DNA of 64,000 bases, from assembly GCF_001427905.1 (NCBI RefSeq), contig NZ_LMEF01000023.1, forward strand, positions 412,687-476,686, written 5' to 3'. The notes beneath the pieces are model-generated. The model was not told the origin of the DNA. It saw only the letters and a list, made by a program, of their open reading frames with translations, and made no database searches. The DNA is from Flavobacterium sp. Root420 (GTDB taxonomy: Bacteria > Bacteroidota > Bacteroidia > Flavobacteriales > Flavobacteriaceae). Position 1 is the stretch's first letter; each line of letters starts with the position of its first letter. A program made the position numbers and the translations under genes. This document shows positions 45,365 through 55,209 of the stretch, piece by piece.

Positions 45365-46975
45365 ATGAAATCAATTCAATCAATCACTTTTATTTTATTA
45401 TTTATAACACAATTGGTTTTTGCACAAAGTAAGAAAGAAAAATTAGAACAACTTTTTGAATTTTACAATCAACAAAATCTATTTAACGGTTCTGTTTTTA
45501 TTTCTGAAAAAGGAGAAACTTTACTAAATAAAGGTTATGGATTATCAAATGTAGATTTAAAAAAGGAAAATAACGCTAACAGCATTTTTCAAATATATTC
45601 CATAACAAAAACTTTTACAGCAACGGTAATTTTAAAATTAGTAGAAGAAAAAAAACTTTCATTACAGGATAAACTTTCAAAGTTCTATCCAGATTATCCC
45701 GATGCAAGTGCTATTTCAATTGAAAGTTTGTTAACCCATACCTCTGGAGTTTATGACTATACCAGAGGAAATGATATGAAAGACCAAACGGAAAAATCAT
45801 TTATTGAATTTCAAAAAACAAAACCTTTGGATTTTCCAGTTGGAACTGATTGGAGTTATTCTAACTCGGGATATTATTTTCTAGGCTATATAATTCAAAA
45901 AGTTACTGGAATAAGTTACGAAAAAGCAGTTGAAAAATACATATTTAAACCATTGAAAATGAAGCAAAGTGGTTTTGCTTTTAAAAATCTAAAAAGTGAA
46001 AATAAAGTCATTGGCTATGAGATTTTTTCTGAAAAAGAACAAAAACCATCGATTGTTTATGATCCACCTATGCCTTTTGCAGCTGGTGGAATATACTCAA
46101 CTGTTGAAGATTTAAACAAATATTATAATGGACTAAAAAATTACAAAATTATCTCTAAAAAAAATTTAGAAAAAGCATATACACCTTTCAAAAAAAATTA
46201 TGGTTATGGTTGGATTATAATGCCAATGTTTGGAAAAATGACAGTTGGTCATAGTGGTTATGGAGCTGGTTTTTGTAGCAATTTTGTTCAAATTCCCGAA
46301 GATGATATCTGCATTATACTGCTTACAAATACAGAAAGAGGTTTAAACACTGCCACTTATGCTATTATGAAAACTTTGTATAATTTGTATAATAAAGATT
46401 ATAAAATTCCAATTGTAGCCAACATAAGCTCAGAAACTTTAAAGCAATATGTGGGAACTTATCAAGTAGAAAACAATTTTGTAATTTACCTTACAATTGA
46501 AAACAATAAATTAAAATTGCAAAGTGGAAACGGGCCCACAACTATTCTATATCCTGTAAAAGAAAATTTATTTTACGCTGAAGAATTAATGGGTGATGTA
46601 ATTTTTGAAAGAAACAAGACTTCACAAATAGAGTCATTAAATTTTCATATAGGAAATCAACTAAAAAAAGCAAAAAAAATATTTCCTTCTTGGGGAATTG
46701 TAGGAAGTGCCACAGAAAAAGGCTGGGAAGGTCCTGATGCAAAACTTTTTGAAACTGAAACAAAAGGAATTTGGACAATTAAAAATGTGACTTTAACAAC
46801 AGGAGAGCTTAAATTTCGTTTTAATGACGATTGGACTTTAAATTTTGGAAAAGATATGAGCGACGGAATAATGCCAAAAGGAAATAGTATAGAAATTTTA
46901 ACAGGCGTTTATGATATTATTTTGGACATAACTGATTACGAAAAACCAAAATACAAAATTTTCAAGAAAAGTTAA
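45365..46975 (+). CDS. Serine hydrolase (beta-lactamase/PBP-like) fused to a SusE/F-like domain
   Basis: 536 residues: a signal peptide (to about 20), then a class C beta-lactamase-like domain with S79-I-T-K82 (SxxK), Y165-S-N167 (YxN) and the third motif GHSGYG near 300. A short beta region covers about 355-430. The last 95 or so residues (IVGSATEKGWEGPDAKLF, then TGELKFRFNDDWTLNFG) match the SusE/SusF-type starch-binding domain. Probably an exported esterase or peptidase targeted to a glycan. It stands alone between repeats A6 and B2. Start chosen at the first ATG, with the signal peptide directly following. Confidence 0.87.
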   Translation: MKSIQSITFILLFITQLVFAQSKKEKLEQLFEFYNQQNLFNGSVFISEKGETLLNKGYGLSNVDLKKENNANSIFQIYSITKTFTATVILKLVEEKKLSLQDKLSKFYPDYPDASAISIESLLTHTSGVYDYTRGNDMKDQTEKSFIEFQKTKPLDFPVGTDWSYSNSGYYFLGYIIQKVTGISYEKAVEKYIFKPLKMKQSGFAFKNLKSENKVIGYEIFSEKEQKPSIVYDPPMPFAAGGIYSTVEDLNKYYNGLKNYKIISKKNLEKAYTPFKKNYGYGWIIMPMFGKMTVGHSGYGAGFCSNFVQIPEDDICIILLTNTERGLNTATYAIMKTLYNLYNKDYKIPIVANISSETLKQYVGTYQVENNFVIYLTIENNKLKLQSGNGPTTILYPVKENLFYAEELMGDVIFERNKTSQIESLNFHIGNQLKKAKKIFPSWGIVGSATEKGWEGPDAKLFETETKGIWTIKNVTLTTGELKFRFNDDWTLNFGKDMSDGIMPKGNSIEILTGVYDIILDITDYEKPKYKIFKKS

Positions 46976-47044
46976 AAAACAGCCTACAACAGCTAAGGGA
47001 TTCGTTGCCGTGCGTAGCACGAACAATGATGGACTTGATACTAT

Positions 47045-47134
47045 TTCTGCCACAAAAAGCTAAGGCGAATTAAAGACTAATATGTTGCAATTCTATACGT
47101 TTTTAACTTTCTTGACTAAATCATGGCACACAAC
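47045..47134 (+). repeat. Class C-related repeat remnant
   Basis: CTGCCACAAAAAGCTAAGGCGAATT at 47047 matches CTGTCACAAAAGCTAAGGCGAATT at 4312. The downstream TTTCTTGACTAAATCATGGCACA resembles the class C core. The only other structure in this 400-base spacer is a small CGTGC-GTA-GCACG hairpin at 47009-47021, just after the hydrolase gene. Confidence 0.45.
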
Positions 47135-47380
47135 TTAATAAATATTTATAAATGCAACTTAGTCATGGGGCAAATGCTTAGGTTTCGAATCATCCTCTCC
47201 ACTCTAAACCTTAGCCATGGGTGAAAAAAATAAAATTGTCATCAAATTTTGACTTGAATAATTTAATGATAATAGTTTAATTTTACTTGATCAAGGTATA
47301 ATTCTATGAAGCATTACTTTTCCTCAAGTAGATGTTTTTTACTTGACTTTATTTAATCAAAAATTTTAATTTTAACTTTT

Positions 47381-47555
47381 TTAACATTTAACCCCTACAA
47401 TACATACAAACCTCTCTTGAATAAAAATTCAAAATAATTATCTTACAAATTCACTTGAAAATAGGCTAATTTCTTTAAATCGTTCAAAAAATGGTTTGTA
47501 AATTGTTCAGTAAGTCACTTAAGGAGACAACTAGTAAATAGTTGTCTCTTTTTTT
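47381..47555 (+). repeat. Class B repeat copy B2 with terminator
   Basis: Body 47381-47518 shares its class B start with B1 and B3 and ends in a worn boundary (CAGTAAGTCAC). The terminator GAGACAACT (47524-47532) / AGTTGTCTC (47540-47548) is the same as that of class A copy A1. The reverse-strand peptide frame seen in B1 is broken by a 2-base loss here. Confidence 0.82.
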
Positions 47556-47780
47556 ATACATTAATTTGTAGATTTTTTGAGCCTTTACGATCAAATATTT
47601 TATGGTTCTAATTTTTCAAAAGGAATCCTTAGTCTGTTTGAAATAAACAGCCTAAAAGTGACTTTATCTGAGATTTAATAGAAGCTGAACGATGGTTCGA
47701 AATCCTGTTAAGGATATAGGATTTTTTTCTCTCTTGGTTTATCGTAATTTATTGATACTAAATATAGTAATTCCAAAATA
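47517..47780 (+). repeat. Segment D, second copy
   Basis: Closely similar to 4031-4294, including the CTGTTT-GAAAT-AAACAG hairpin, the GATGGTTCGAAATCC stretch and the final terminator AAATCCT (47700-47706) / AGGATTT (47718-47724). Its presence after both a class A and a class B body shows that the two parts move or recombine independently. Confidence 0.5.
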
Positions 47781-47822
47781 ATTTTAGCTTCCTTCTCATC
47801 TATCGATGTATCATTTCAGTTT

Positions 47823-48253
47823 TTAGAGACTGCTTTTTGTTTCTTCTTGCAAGTTATTTATAAAATCTTCAAAGCTATTAGCGACTAATTCAAAAGTATC
47901 TTTTTTTGTTTTCCACTCTATTTCCATTTGGTATAATAATATTTATCAATTGATTCATCATCAAATGATATACAAAAAACCCAGCCTCCATTATCTATTG
48001 CAAAAGGTAGTTTTTTTCCCAAACCTTGTTCTTTGAATTCTTTAACAAAATCGTACATCATCTTATAAGTTCTAAATTGTGAAATTTCAAACAACTTCCC
48101 ATCACTATTTATATACTTATTTTCCTTTACTGACAAATCTGCATATTCTGAAATAAAATCTTTAATATTATCAGGAATTTTTATACCGGCTTCATTTTCA
48201 ATTCTACTGTATTGATGCGGTAAAAAGCGATCATTTAAAGTTAACTTCCTCAT
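47823..48253 (-). pseudogene. SMI1/KNR4 (SUKH) family protein with frameshift
   Basis: The first 111 codons (48253-47918) give a SUKH N-terminal part (IENEAGIKIPDNIKDFISEY, then FAIDNGGWVFCISFDDES) and stop after YYYTKWK. In the next frame the typical SUKH end appears (MEIEWKTKKDTFELVANSFEDFINNLQEE), running to a stop at 47823. One small indel near 47930 would restore a full protein of about 142 residues. SUKH proteins often act as immunity proteins against contact-dependent toxins; no toxin gene is nearby. Confidence 0.75.
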
Positions 48254-48568
48254 AGTTTTTTTGCTTGTACTTTTTCATTTAAATGCATTATTCTCCCACG
48301 GCAGTTGCCAATAAAATCAAATATAGGGAAATAAATCATTTTTAGCTCCAGTGAAACAACAATCAATGAGTGAGCTTAAATATTTTTATCTGTAACTCAA
48401 ATTAGCTAATATGATCATCTAATTGTGATCTGAATATTCTCAGAATTATTATTTAATTTTATTAAAAATTTATTTGGATTCTTCAATTAAATACTAAATT
48501 ATATGTTCTGATTTAATTGTAGTATAATTTATTTACTAAACTAGAACATTCTTATTGTTTTACATTTT
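48254..48568. other. Upstream spacer of the SUKH gene
   Basis: About 315 very AT-rich bases. No gene, hairpin or repeat seen before class B copy B3. Confidence 0.35.
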
Positions 48569-48740
48569 TTAACATTTAACTTCTACGATACATACAAAGC
48601 GCTTCTTAACAAAAAACAAAAGCAATTATCTTATGATTAAGTTGAAAATAAGCCAATTTCTTCAAATCATTCATAAATGATTTGTAAATTGTCATTAAGG
48701 TCACCACAGCAAAATGGCGCCAATTGGCGCCATTTTTTTT
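48569..48740 (+). repeat. Class B repeat copy B3 with terminator
   Basis: Body 48569-48704 ends GTCATTAAGGTCAC. It contains the best class B internal hairpin, CAAATCATT-CATA-AATGATTTG, extended by an outer CAATTT/AAATTG stem. The terminator is a perfect 22-base palindrome (48713-48734, arms built of AATGGCGCC) plus Ts: the class A hairpin without its AAGA loop segment. Confidence 0.82.
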
Positions 48741-49094
48741 ATACCTATTAACAAATGAGTTTGAATTGTTTTTTGCTGTATTTTTCTTTTTTACAATCAT
48801 ATTATAATAAAGAAAAAACTGTAACAAATAAGTGTTTACACTAAAATAAGACAAATTCAAATTTAGCGTTCGATAACTTAACAGTATTAGAACACCAATA
48901 ATGAGGAACAGAAATTAAGTTTTATGTTCTTCTAGATTATTTTCAACTGCTATTCAAAGGCAAATAATGATATCTCATTTAGAAAATAGTTTATCATTTC
49001 ATTATTACTTAAATCTTCCGCTACCGTTGAGCAAGTCAAAAAAATAGACTGATTTTTTAATCAGTAACATTAAACCTGCTACCATATTTTAAAG

Positions 49095-49841
49095 CTATTT
49101 GCTTTTAAACTGCATTATACGCCTTCTGTACTTCCTTTCCAATAAAACAGCATTAAACCTAATCCTGTCATATAAGAGTCCTAAAAGCAAAGCCATAACT
49201 CCTATTAATAAAACATGTAATCCCATATTGGAATAAAAAATTCCACCTGTTATTCCCCCTATAAAGAAAAAACTGATAATGGTCATTCGTAGATTTATCG
49301 ATACAAACAGCTTTTTTCTAAAGGAATCTTCATGATAAAAAAACAGTTGGGACAATTCGATTCCCAAATCTGTAAAAAGACCTGTCAGGTGTGTTGTTCT
49401 TACAGTAGCATTAGATATTTTTGTTACCAAAGAATTCTGTAAACCCATTGCAAATAATAAGGTATAGGCTATAAAGTCAGGATTCCGTATAATTAAATGC
49501 TCTCCAAAGACAGCAGTCCCTAACAAAATTATGCTTTCAATTGCTGTTGGAATTACATAAGTGTATTTTTCATTTCTTCGCAAGAGAAACTCAACCAGTA
49601 AACTTGAAAAAAAAGATCCCAAGAAAAAGAAGAAAATATATAAAAAGTAAATAAATCCCTGTTTGAAATTAAGTTTAAAAATCTCATCTACAAAAAAAGC
49701 AAAGTGTCCTGTAACATTGGTTGTTAATTTTTGAACTGCCAAAAAACCCGCTACATTTACCAATCCTGCCACAAACGATAATAAAGAGGCAATTTTAAGA
49801 TTATGTCTTAGATTTCTTTTGTTTCCATGATGTTTGAACAT
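49095..49841 (-). CDS. DUF1275 (YoaK) family membrane protein
   Basis: 248 residues with six hydrophobic helices. The family pattern is visible: SFVAGLVNVAGFLAV at the first helix, TNVTGHFAF near 41, GLQNSLVTKISNATVRTTHLTGLFTDLG near 130-160. Conserved but uncharacterised inner-membrane protein. It stands alone; the 350 bases between it and repeat B3 show nothing. Confidence 0.9.
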   Translation of the reverse strand: MFKHHGNKRNLRHNLKIASLLSFVAGLVNVAGFLAVQKLTTNVTGHFAFFVDEIFKLNFKQGFIYFLYIFFFFLGSFFSSLLVEFLLRRNEKYTYVIPTAIESIILLGTAVFGEHLIIRNPDFIAYTLLFAMGLQNSLVTKISNATVRTTHLTGLFTDLGIELSQLFFYHEDSFRKKLFVSINLRMTIISFFFIGGITGGIFYSNMGLHVLLIGVMALLLGLLYDRIRFNAVLLERKYRRRIMQFKSK

Positions 49842-50406
49842 TGTATTTTACTATTTTATAATTCTTAAATTATAATTATCACTGAACGGTAAGATTCCAC
49901 TAAACTAAGTAAGACATAAACCGTCAGCAAAAAAATGGTGTCGTACATAAACGATCTATTGATCTTAACTATTAGCTAAAAAAGTAATCGCATCTGTTAG
50001 ATTTTTCTTTATTACTAAATACTGCAATAAACTCTTGTAATTCACCAATAGTTTTAAATGGTATTTCAAAAAATTGAAATATTACCATCCTGATCCAAAA
50101 TACGTACAATTTTGAATATATCCTTAAAAGTTAAACTTTAATTTAATTATAGTTGAGTTTGTTGCCTAGTATCCAGTTCCTTCAGAAAATCGTTTATTCC
50201 CATGTAGTGCTGGTTCTACGTCGAGAGACATTGTATCTGAAAACACTCAAAATATAATTCTCAATTAGCTCCAAACCATTTTATAATTTGGAACTGAAGG
50301 CGTTTCAATGTAAAAACAATTCACCATCTATCTCAACCTTCACTTCCAAGTTGAATAACAGTTCTGATTACAAAGATATAAGTTTGATTTTTTGACGAAA
50401 CTGTAT
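49842..50406. other. Spacer between DUF1275 and TonB receptor genes
   Basis: About 565 bases. A 38-codon minus-strand frame (50088-49972) could be the tail of a lost gene but is too short to name. Otherwise nothing seen. Confidence 0.35.
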
Positions 50407-50436
50407 AAAAAAAACGTCAGCAATTGAATGCTGACG
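50407..50436 (-). terminator. Terminator of the TonB receptor gene
   Basis: On the minus strand CGTCAGCA / TGCTGACG (50415-50422, 50429-50436) form a perfect 8-bp stem followed by eight Ts, 30 bases past the stop codon. Confidence 0.8.
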
Positions 50437-50465
50437 GTCTCTCTTGGCAAATAAATTATAAAAAT

Positions 50466-53400
50466 TTAGAAACTAAAACTCAATCTCGCAAAAACAAAGC
50501 GTCCGTTTTGACCAAATTGAGATACATTTCTGGAATATACAAATTGATTTTGATTGGATAAGTCGATAGCAGTTGCGGCCGGGGCATACGTGACATTTCC
50601 ACCTGCATCAACACCATTAGCTCTTCTTGCCGTTTGTGGCCCTAAATTTTTGTCCGGATAAATGTCAAGAATATTATTGGCACCAATTACGACTTTGGTA
50701 ATAGCAGAAATTTTAAAACCAACAGAAAAATCAGTAATAATTTTACCTCCCCAAACAGGATGCTCATTTTCTACGGCTTTACCATTTACAATAGTTGCGC
50801 CTACAAAACCATCACCATTTACATCCGCGACGTTTGGATCTGTAACTTCTCCAAAATAAACATTTCTCAAAAAGAAATCTAATTTTTTATAAGTAAGATT
50901 GTTGGTCAGGTTTACTTTTACTCTTGGTATGGCTTCTTCCAAATAAATTCTGGATGATTCAGAAAAATAAGTATTTACCTGACCTGCAGCTTCAAGGACT
51001 GGTGAGGCATGAATTTGTCCTACCTGACGGGTCTTGGAAAAAGTTCCTGATAAATCATTTTTCAGAGTCATATTTTCATTTAAGTTAAGCTTGTTGGTAA
51101 TCACAACATCAATTCCTTTTGATTCGGTATCGATGGCATTGGCAAAGAAAGTTGCCGCATTTGCACCCGCCTGATCATATAAAGGCTGCGTTACTGGTGT
51201 TGGAGTAAATTGATCTGTAAGTACAACCCTGTCGTCTATTTTTATGTAATAAGCATCGGCAGTTATGGTAATATTGGCAGAAGGAATTTTAGCCGTAAAT
51301 CCGGCGCTGTAACTTGTAGATTCTTCCTGTTTCAGTTTAGGAATTCCCAGAAGTTCGGCAATTTTAGAATCATTACTGAAAGTTCCTACTTCAAAAGGAA
51401 TGCCTCCTGTAAATTGCGTAGCTGTTGATTCGTAATAAATTTGGTGTAAAGACGGCGCTCTAAATCCAGTTGAAATAGCACCACGTAAATTGATATTGTC
51501 TGTTAATTTATAACGAGTTGCTATTTTATAATTGGTTGTATTTCCAAAATCAGAATAATTTTCAAAACGAACAGCGCCATTCAATAACCACTTATCGGTA
51601 ATATCCCATTCTAAATCTGTGTAAAAAGCATAACTGTTTCTGTTTTCTTCTTTTGCATTTTCTGCTCTGTATCCCGGAAAAACCTGAGCTCCTCCAGGCC
51701 TTGCAGCGCCAAAGAAGTCAGTAACCCGAATATTGGCTGGAGTTGTTCCTGTAACGACATTTCCATTTATATCATATTGACTGTAAGAATCAGGAACCCC
51801 GGCATTAATTCCGTATGTTTCATAACGGTATTCAGCACCAAAAGCAACGTTTAGTGTACCGAATTTTTTACTCATATCAAAATTCGTAGTGTTTTGGGTA
51901 AAACGCAAACCTCCAGCATCAAATTCATTGGGAGAGCCCTCTCTTAAGGTTGCATTTACGGTGTTTTCTATATTATAATCAAAGGCATTTCGACCATACG
52001 TATTACTCAAATCAAAATTCCAATCTTTGAAAATAGTTCCTCTTAGCCCTGTCGCAGCAGAAAGATCATTTATTGTCGAATGAATTTCAGGTAAAAAACC
52101 ATCTAAATACAAGCCTGTGTACGATCTGGATTGATTAGGTCTTCTGTAAAAGCCGGCAGATTCACCTTCTCTGTAACTGGTTCCTCCAAATACATAAACT
52201 TCCAATTTGTCATTTATAGGATAAGCAGCATTCAAAAAGAACTGAACACTTTCAAACGAAGACTGACCGATTCTCATATTAAAATTCTTTCTTTCAAGAT
52301 TTCTATACGCCAGTTCTCCATCGGTGGCATCAAAGTTTAAAGCGGTTTGCAATTGCGCAATAGTGGTCGCATTGCTGATCGCAGTTTGTTGTGCCCCTGT
52401 AAAGTAGCTTACTTGCGGCGCATATCCTTTTATTGTATTGATGATTTGAGTAGAATTGGGTGTGTTAGAAATATTTCCAAAAAGAGAATTGATATTAATT
52501 CCGTCTTCCGAAGCTCTTTGTTCAATAGCGTTATAAGCATTGTAAATTGTACCTGTTGCATCATTAGCCCTGCTTGTTGCATCGCGTAATTGTAAGCTTC
52601 CTGTTAAGTTAATAAAGCTTTTTTCTTTACCTAAATTTGTACCATAGTTTAGATCCAATTGATAATGGTTACCGTCATTACCGCCTCTGTGATCGTTCGC
52701 ATTTCTCGAAAAATTACTTCCTGAAAAGAGATTGATATCGAGTTTTTTAGTGTCTTTTTTTATATTAAGATTGATCACGCCCGCAATCGCATCTGATCCA
52801 TATTGAGCAGAAGCTCCATCTCTTAAAACTTCAATTTTATCAAGGGCAAAAGACGGAATAGCATTCAGATCTGTCCCTACAGATCCTCTTCCCGGCGTCC
52901 CGTTAATGTTTACCAATGATGAGGTATGTCTTCTTTTTCCATTTAATAAAACCAATACCTGATCAGGGCCTAAACCTCTTAATTGCGCAGGGTCAAGATG
53001 GTCAGTTCCATCAGCTACCGTTTGGGTATTGGAAGTAAACGAGGGCGCCACCATATTCAAAATCTGATTTAAATTGGTTTGTGCGCCTTGCGTGGCAATA
53101 TCTTTCATTGCAATTACATCGATAGGAACGGCTGATTCTGTTACTGTTCTGGTAGGATTACGCGAGCCAATAACAACGACGTCTTGCAGCGTTTCACCAC
53201 TTCCTCCCGATAATGTAATATTTACAACAGTTCCATTGACAGTTATGGTTTTTGTTTCTAAACCTACATACGAAAATTGCAGAACATCACCAATTTTGGC
53301 TTCAATAACATAATTTCCGTCAATATCGGTTACGGCTCCTTTTTTGGTACCAACTACCAAAACGCTAACACCAGGTAAGGAAGCGCCAGTCTCGTCGGTA

Positions 53401-53582
53401 ACTTTTCCTTTTACAAGATCAATTTCTTTGTTTTTAAAAGTTGAGTTTCTGTTTTTTTTGCTGTCTGAATTCTCTGCAGCCTTTACACTAACATCAGTCA
53501 AAATAACAACTACAATAAATAAGGGAAAGGTTGCTTTTTTGAGTCGAAAGAACATTCTGTTTGTCAATAAATCGTTTTTCAT
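50466..53582 (-). CDS. TonB-dependent outer-membrane receptor with CarboxypepD-like N-domain
   Basis: 1038 residues: a signal peptide (to about 35), a carboxypeptidase-regulatory-like domain (VKGKVTDETGASLPGVSV, 57-130), the plug (QDVVVIGSRNPTRT near 135; QLRGLGPDQVLVLLNGKRRHTSS near 205) and the barrel ending in FVFARLSFSF. No SusD neighbour, so it is not a classic glycan transporter; the layout fits receptors for siderophores, oligopeptides or small plant compounds. Monocistronic, with its own terminator. Confidence 0.92.
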   Translation of the reverse strand: MKNDLLTNRMFFRLKKATFPLFIVVVILTDVSVKAAENSDSKKNRNSTFKNKEIDLVKGKVTDETGASLPGVSVLVVGTKKGAVTDIDGNYVIEAKIGDVLQFSYVGLETKTITVNGTVVNITLSGGSGETLQDVVVIGSRNPTRTVTESAVPIDVIAMKDIATQGAQTNLNQILNMVAPSFTSNTQTVADGTDHLDPAQLRGLGPDQVLVLLNGKRRHTSSLVNINGTPGRGSVGTDLNAIPSFALDKIEVLRDGASAQYGSDAIAGVINLNIKKDTKKLDINLFSGSNFSRNANDHRGGNDGNHYQLDLNYGTNLGKEKSFINLTGSLQLRDATSRANDATGTIYNAYNAIEQRASEDGININSLFGNISNTPNSTQIINTIKGYAPQVSYFTGAQQTAISNATTIAQLQTALNFDATDGELAYRNLERKNFNMRIGQSSFESVQFFLNAAYPINDKLEVYVFGGTSYREGESAGFYRRPNQSRSYTGLYLDGFLPEIHSTINDLSAATGLRGTIFKDWNFDLSNTYGRNAFDYNIENTVNATLREGSPNEFDAGGLRFTQNTTNFDMSKKFGTLNVAFGAEYRYETYGINAGVPDSYSQYDINGNVVTGTTPANIRVTDFFGAARPGGAQVFPGYRAENAKEENRNSYAFYTDLEWDITDKWLLNGAVRFENYSDFGNTTNYKIATRYKLTDNINLRGAISTGFRAPSLHQIYYESTATQFTGGIPFEVGTFSNDSKIAELLGIPKLKQEESTSYSAGFTAKIPSANITITADAYYIKIDDRVVLTDQFTPTPVTQPLYDQAGANAATFFANAIDTESKGIDVVITNKLNLNENMTLKNDLSGTFSKTRQVGQIHASPVLEAAGQVNTYFSESSRIYLEEAIPRVKVNLTNNLTYKKLDFFLRNVYFGEVTDPNVADVNGDGFVGATIVNGKAVENEHPVWGGKIITDFSVGFKISAITKVVIGANNILDIYPDKNLGPQTARRANGVDAGGNVTYAPAATAIDLSNQNQFVYSRNVSQFGQNGRFVFARLSFSF

Positions 53583-54096
53583 AATTTTTATATTTGTTAC
53601 TTATTTTAATCTTGAATGGAAAAGCAAAAAAGGTGTATAAAGTATTTCTGAAAACTTTATAATTATAAAAAATGAGGATTATATTTATTCTTGAAATCTA
53701 TTTTAAAAGAACAAAAATTAAGGGCGACGTAAAATAGTTTTCTTTTTTCAATATTTTAGGATCGGTTTTCTTAGCAATTGTTTGTACGTTATTCATGCCA
53801 TTGTATTAAGACTACACCAAAAACAATACAGTTTCGAATTATAAAAGTATGACAAAATCCTTACTTTTTGTTAAAAAACTACATTATTTTCAATAATTTA
53901 AAAGCAATCACTTGATTATGTTTTTTTTTAGAACTGCTTTGGATTAATTTCGGCGATCTAATCAAAATCTTCTTTTATCAAATTTTTAAGCATAGCTGCT
54001 ACCATGTCTTTTTCAGAACGGTGATTCCACACCACATAAAAGTCAGTTCCAATGAGTCAAAAGAATTTTATAAAAGAAAAATTTAAAATTTTAAGT

Positions 54097-54130
54097 ACTT
54101 TAAGTTTTGTGGCAAAATCGTGGCACATTG
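54097..54130 (+). repeat. Class C repeat, core only
   Basis: Core TTTAAGTTTTGTGGCAAAATCGTGGCACA, shared with 54207-54295 and 54941-55036. It contains TGGCA twice, ten bases apart. Confidence 0.55.
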
Positions 54131-54206
54131 GTTTTGGAGTGGATACCTTTTTTACCATTAAAAGCAATGCCTGTTAAACTGCTTATTATCTAAATTGTCA
54201 ACAGAA

Positions 54207-54295
54207 TAAGTTTTCTGGCAAAATCGTGGCACAAACGATCTGAAAAATTAGAAATCCAGCAAAATAAACCTTTGCCAATTTAGAGTTCGAATGTG
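54207..54295 (+). repeat. Class C repeat, full copy
   Basis: Core GTTTTCTGGCAAAATCGTGGCACA followed by GATCTGAAAAATTAGAAATCCAGC and a tail ending AGAGTTCGAA. About 90 bases align with the copy at 54941. The reverse-strand ORF over it is an artefact. Confidence 0.55.
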
Positions 54296-54539
54296 TAGGT
54301 AACAGGCTGATGAACATATAAGGCAGCTGAAAAAGCTTTGAAAGTCCTTTCCGCAGAATAATATCGACCTGCCCTCGCAAAAAGGACCTGTATCGCAGTG
54401 AGGCCATTATCTGATTCCAATTTACCCGTAGCTTCAAAGAGTAAATCTATATGTTAAACAATAAATAAAATCTCACACAAAAATATAATTTTTGTATTTT
54501 TTTGTGAGATTTTATTACTTAATAACTTAAAAATAAAAT

Positions 54540-54722
54540 ATGAAATTTATCACATTAAACTATGGAAGTCCAACTCTTTTGGTACTAGTTGAAGAAATAC
54601 TTTACGTGGTACCAAAAGATGACGAACAGGGAACAAATACAATTAAGTTCAAATCTGGCCAAGAAATTTATACAACCAATACTATTGCGGAAATTTTAGC
54701 TCTAATAGAAGATCAGCCATAA
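54540..54722 (+). CDS. Small conserved-type hypothetical protein (60 aa)
   Basis: MKFITLNYGSPTLLVLVEEI..., then a GTNTIKFKSGQEIYTTNTIAEILALIE end. The pattern of a strand, a 'value' loop and a final helix resembles small FlbD-like/LytTR-related single-domain proteins of Bacteroidota. A good ATG follows an A-rich leader. Function unknown; surrounded by class C repeats. Confidence 0.6.
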   Translation: MKFITLNYGSPTLLVLVEEILYVVPKDDEQGTNTIKFKSGQEIYTTNTIAEILALIEDQP

Positions 54723-54940
54723 GTAAAGTACCACAGTGTTCTAGATTTCATACCTAAAAGTGGACACAGAACACAAGAGCTTTGGTGTTAAAAGAAGAAA
54801 ACTTAAAACAAAAACAATGCTTTAAAATATTTTGCTAATTACACTTACAGAAATTAGTTTTGCACTATTAAATAATATAAAATGCTTTTAAAGTACCTAT
54901 AAGATACAAATTCAAAGATCATTACTAAGGGCAGAAAAGA

Positions 54941-55036
54941 TACTTTAAGTTTTGTGGCAGAATCGTGACACGATCTATTTTGAAAAACTAGAAGCTCAGT
55001 AAAATCAAGCATTGACGAGTTTAGATTCGAAACTTT
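54941..55036 (+). repeat. Class C repeat, full copy
   Basis: ACTTTAAGTTTTGTGGCAGAATCGTGACACGATC core plus a tail with GAAAAACTAGAAGCTCAG and TTAGATTCGAAAC. The 490-base spacer around it contains no other gene before the cold-shock protein. Confidence 0.55.
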
Positions 55037-55159
55037 AAAAAGTCAATTTTATTTCCCTATGTGTCGCTTGATGTTTCTGTAAAAGTTTTAGATCAAAAAA
55101 TTGCTAAAGCAGCAAGTTATTGGTCATGTTAATATAATGGCGAAAAGTACATAAACAAT

Positions 55160-55187
55160 AAAAGGCATCTGAATACAGATGCCTTTT
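55160..55187. terminator. Bidirectional terminator after the cold-shock gene
   Basis: AAAAGGCATCTG (55160-55171) / CAGATGCCTTTT (55176-55187) is a perfect 12-bp stem with an AATA loop and U-rich tails on both strands, 23 bases past the cold-shock stop. Confidence 0.8.
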
Positions 55188-55209
55188 ATAAGTTAACCGT
55201 TATAGTATA

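Larger units (their letters stand above)
53583..54539. other. Long spacer with class C repeats and a gene scrap
   Basis: Upstream region of the TonB receptor. At 54053-53958 on the minus strand a 31-codon frame (LIGTDFYVVWNHRSEKDMVA...) ends in a stop and looks like the tail of a lost protein of unknown family. Class C repeats lie at 54097-54130 and 54207-54295. Confidence 0.4.

Noticed and set aside
49972..50088. 38-codon minus-strand ORF with protein-like composition
   Set aside because: Too short and isolated to call a gene; noted only as a possible remnant in the spacer.
54198..54437. 79-residue minus-strand ORF
   Set aside because: It is mostly the reverse translation of a class C repeat, with no independent support.
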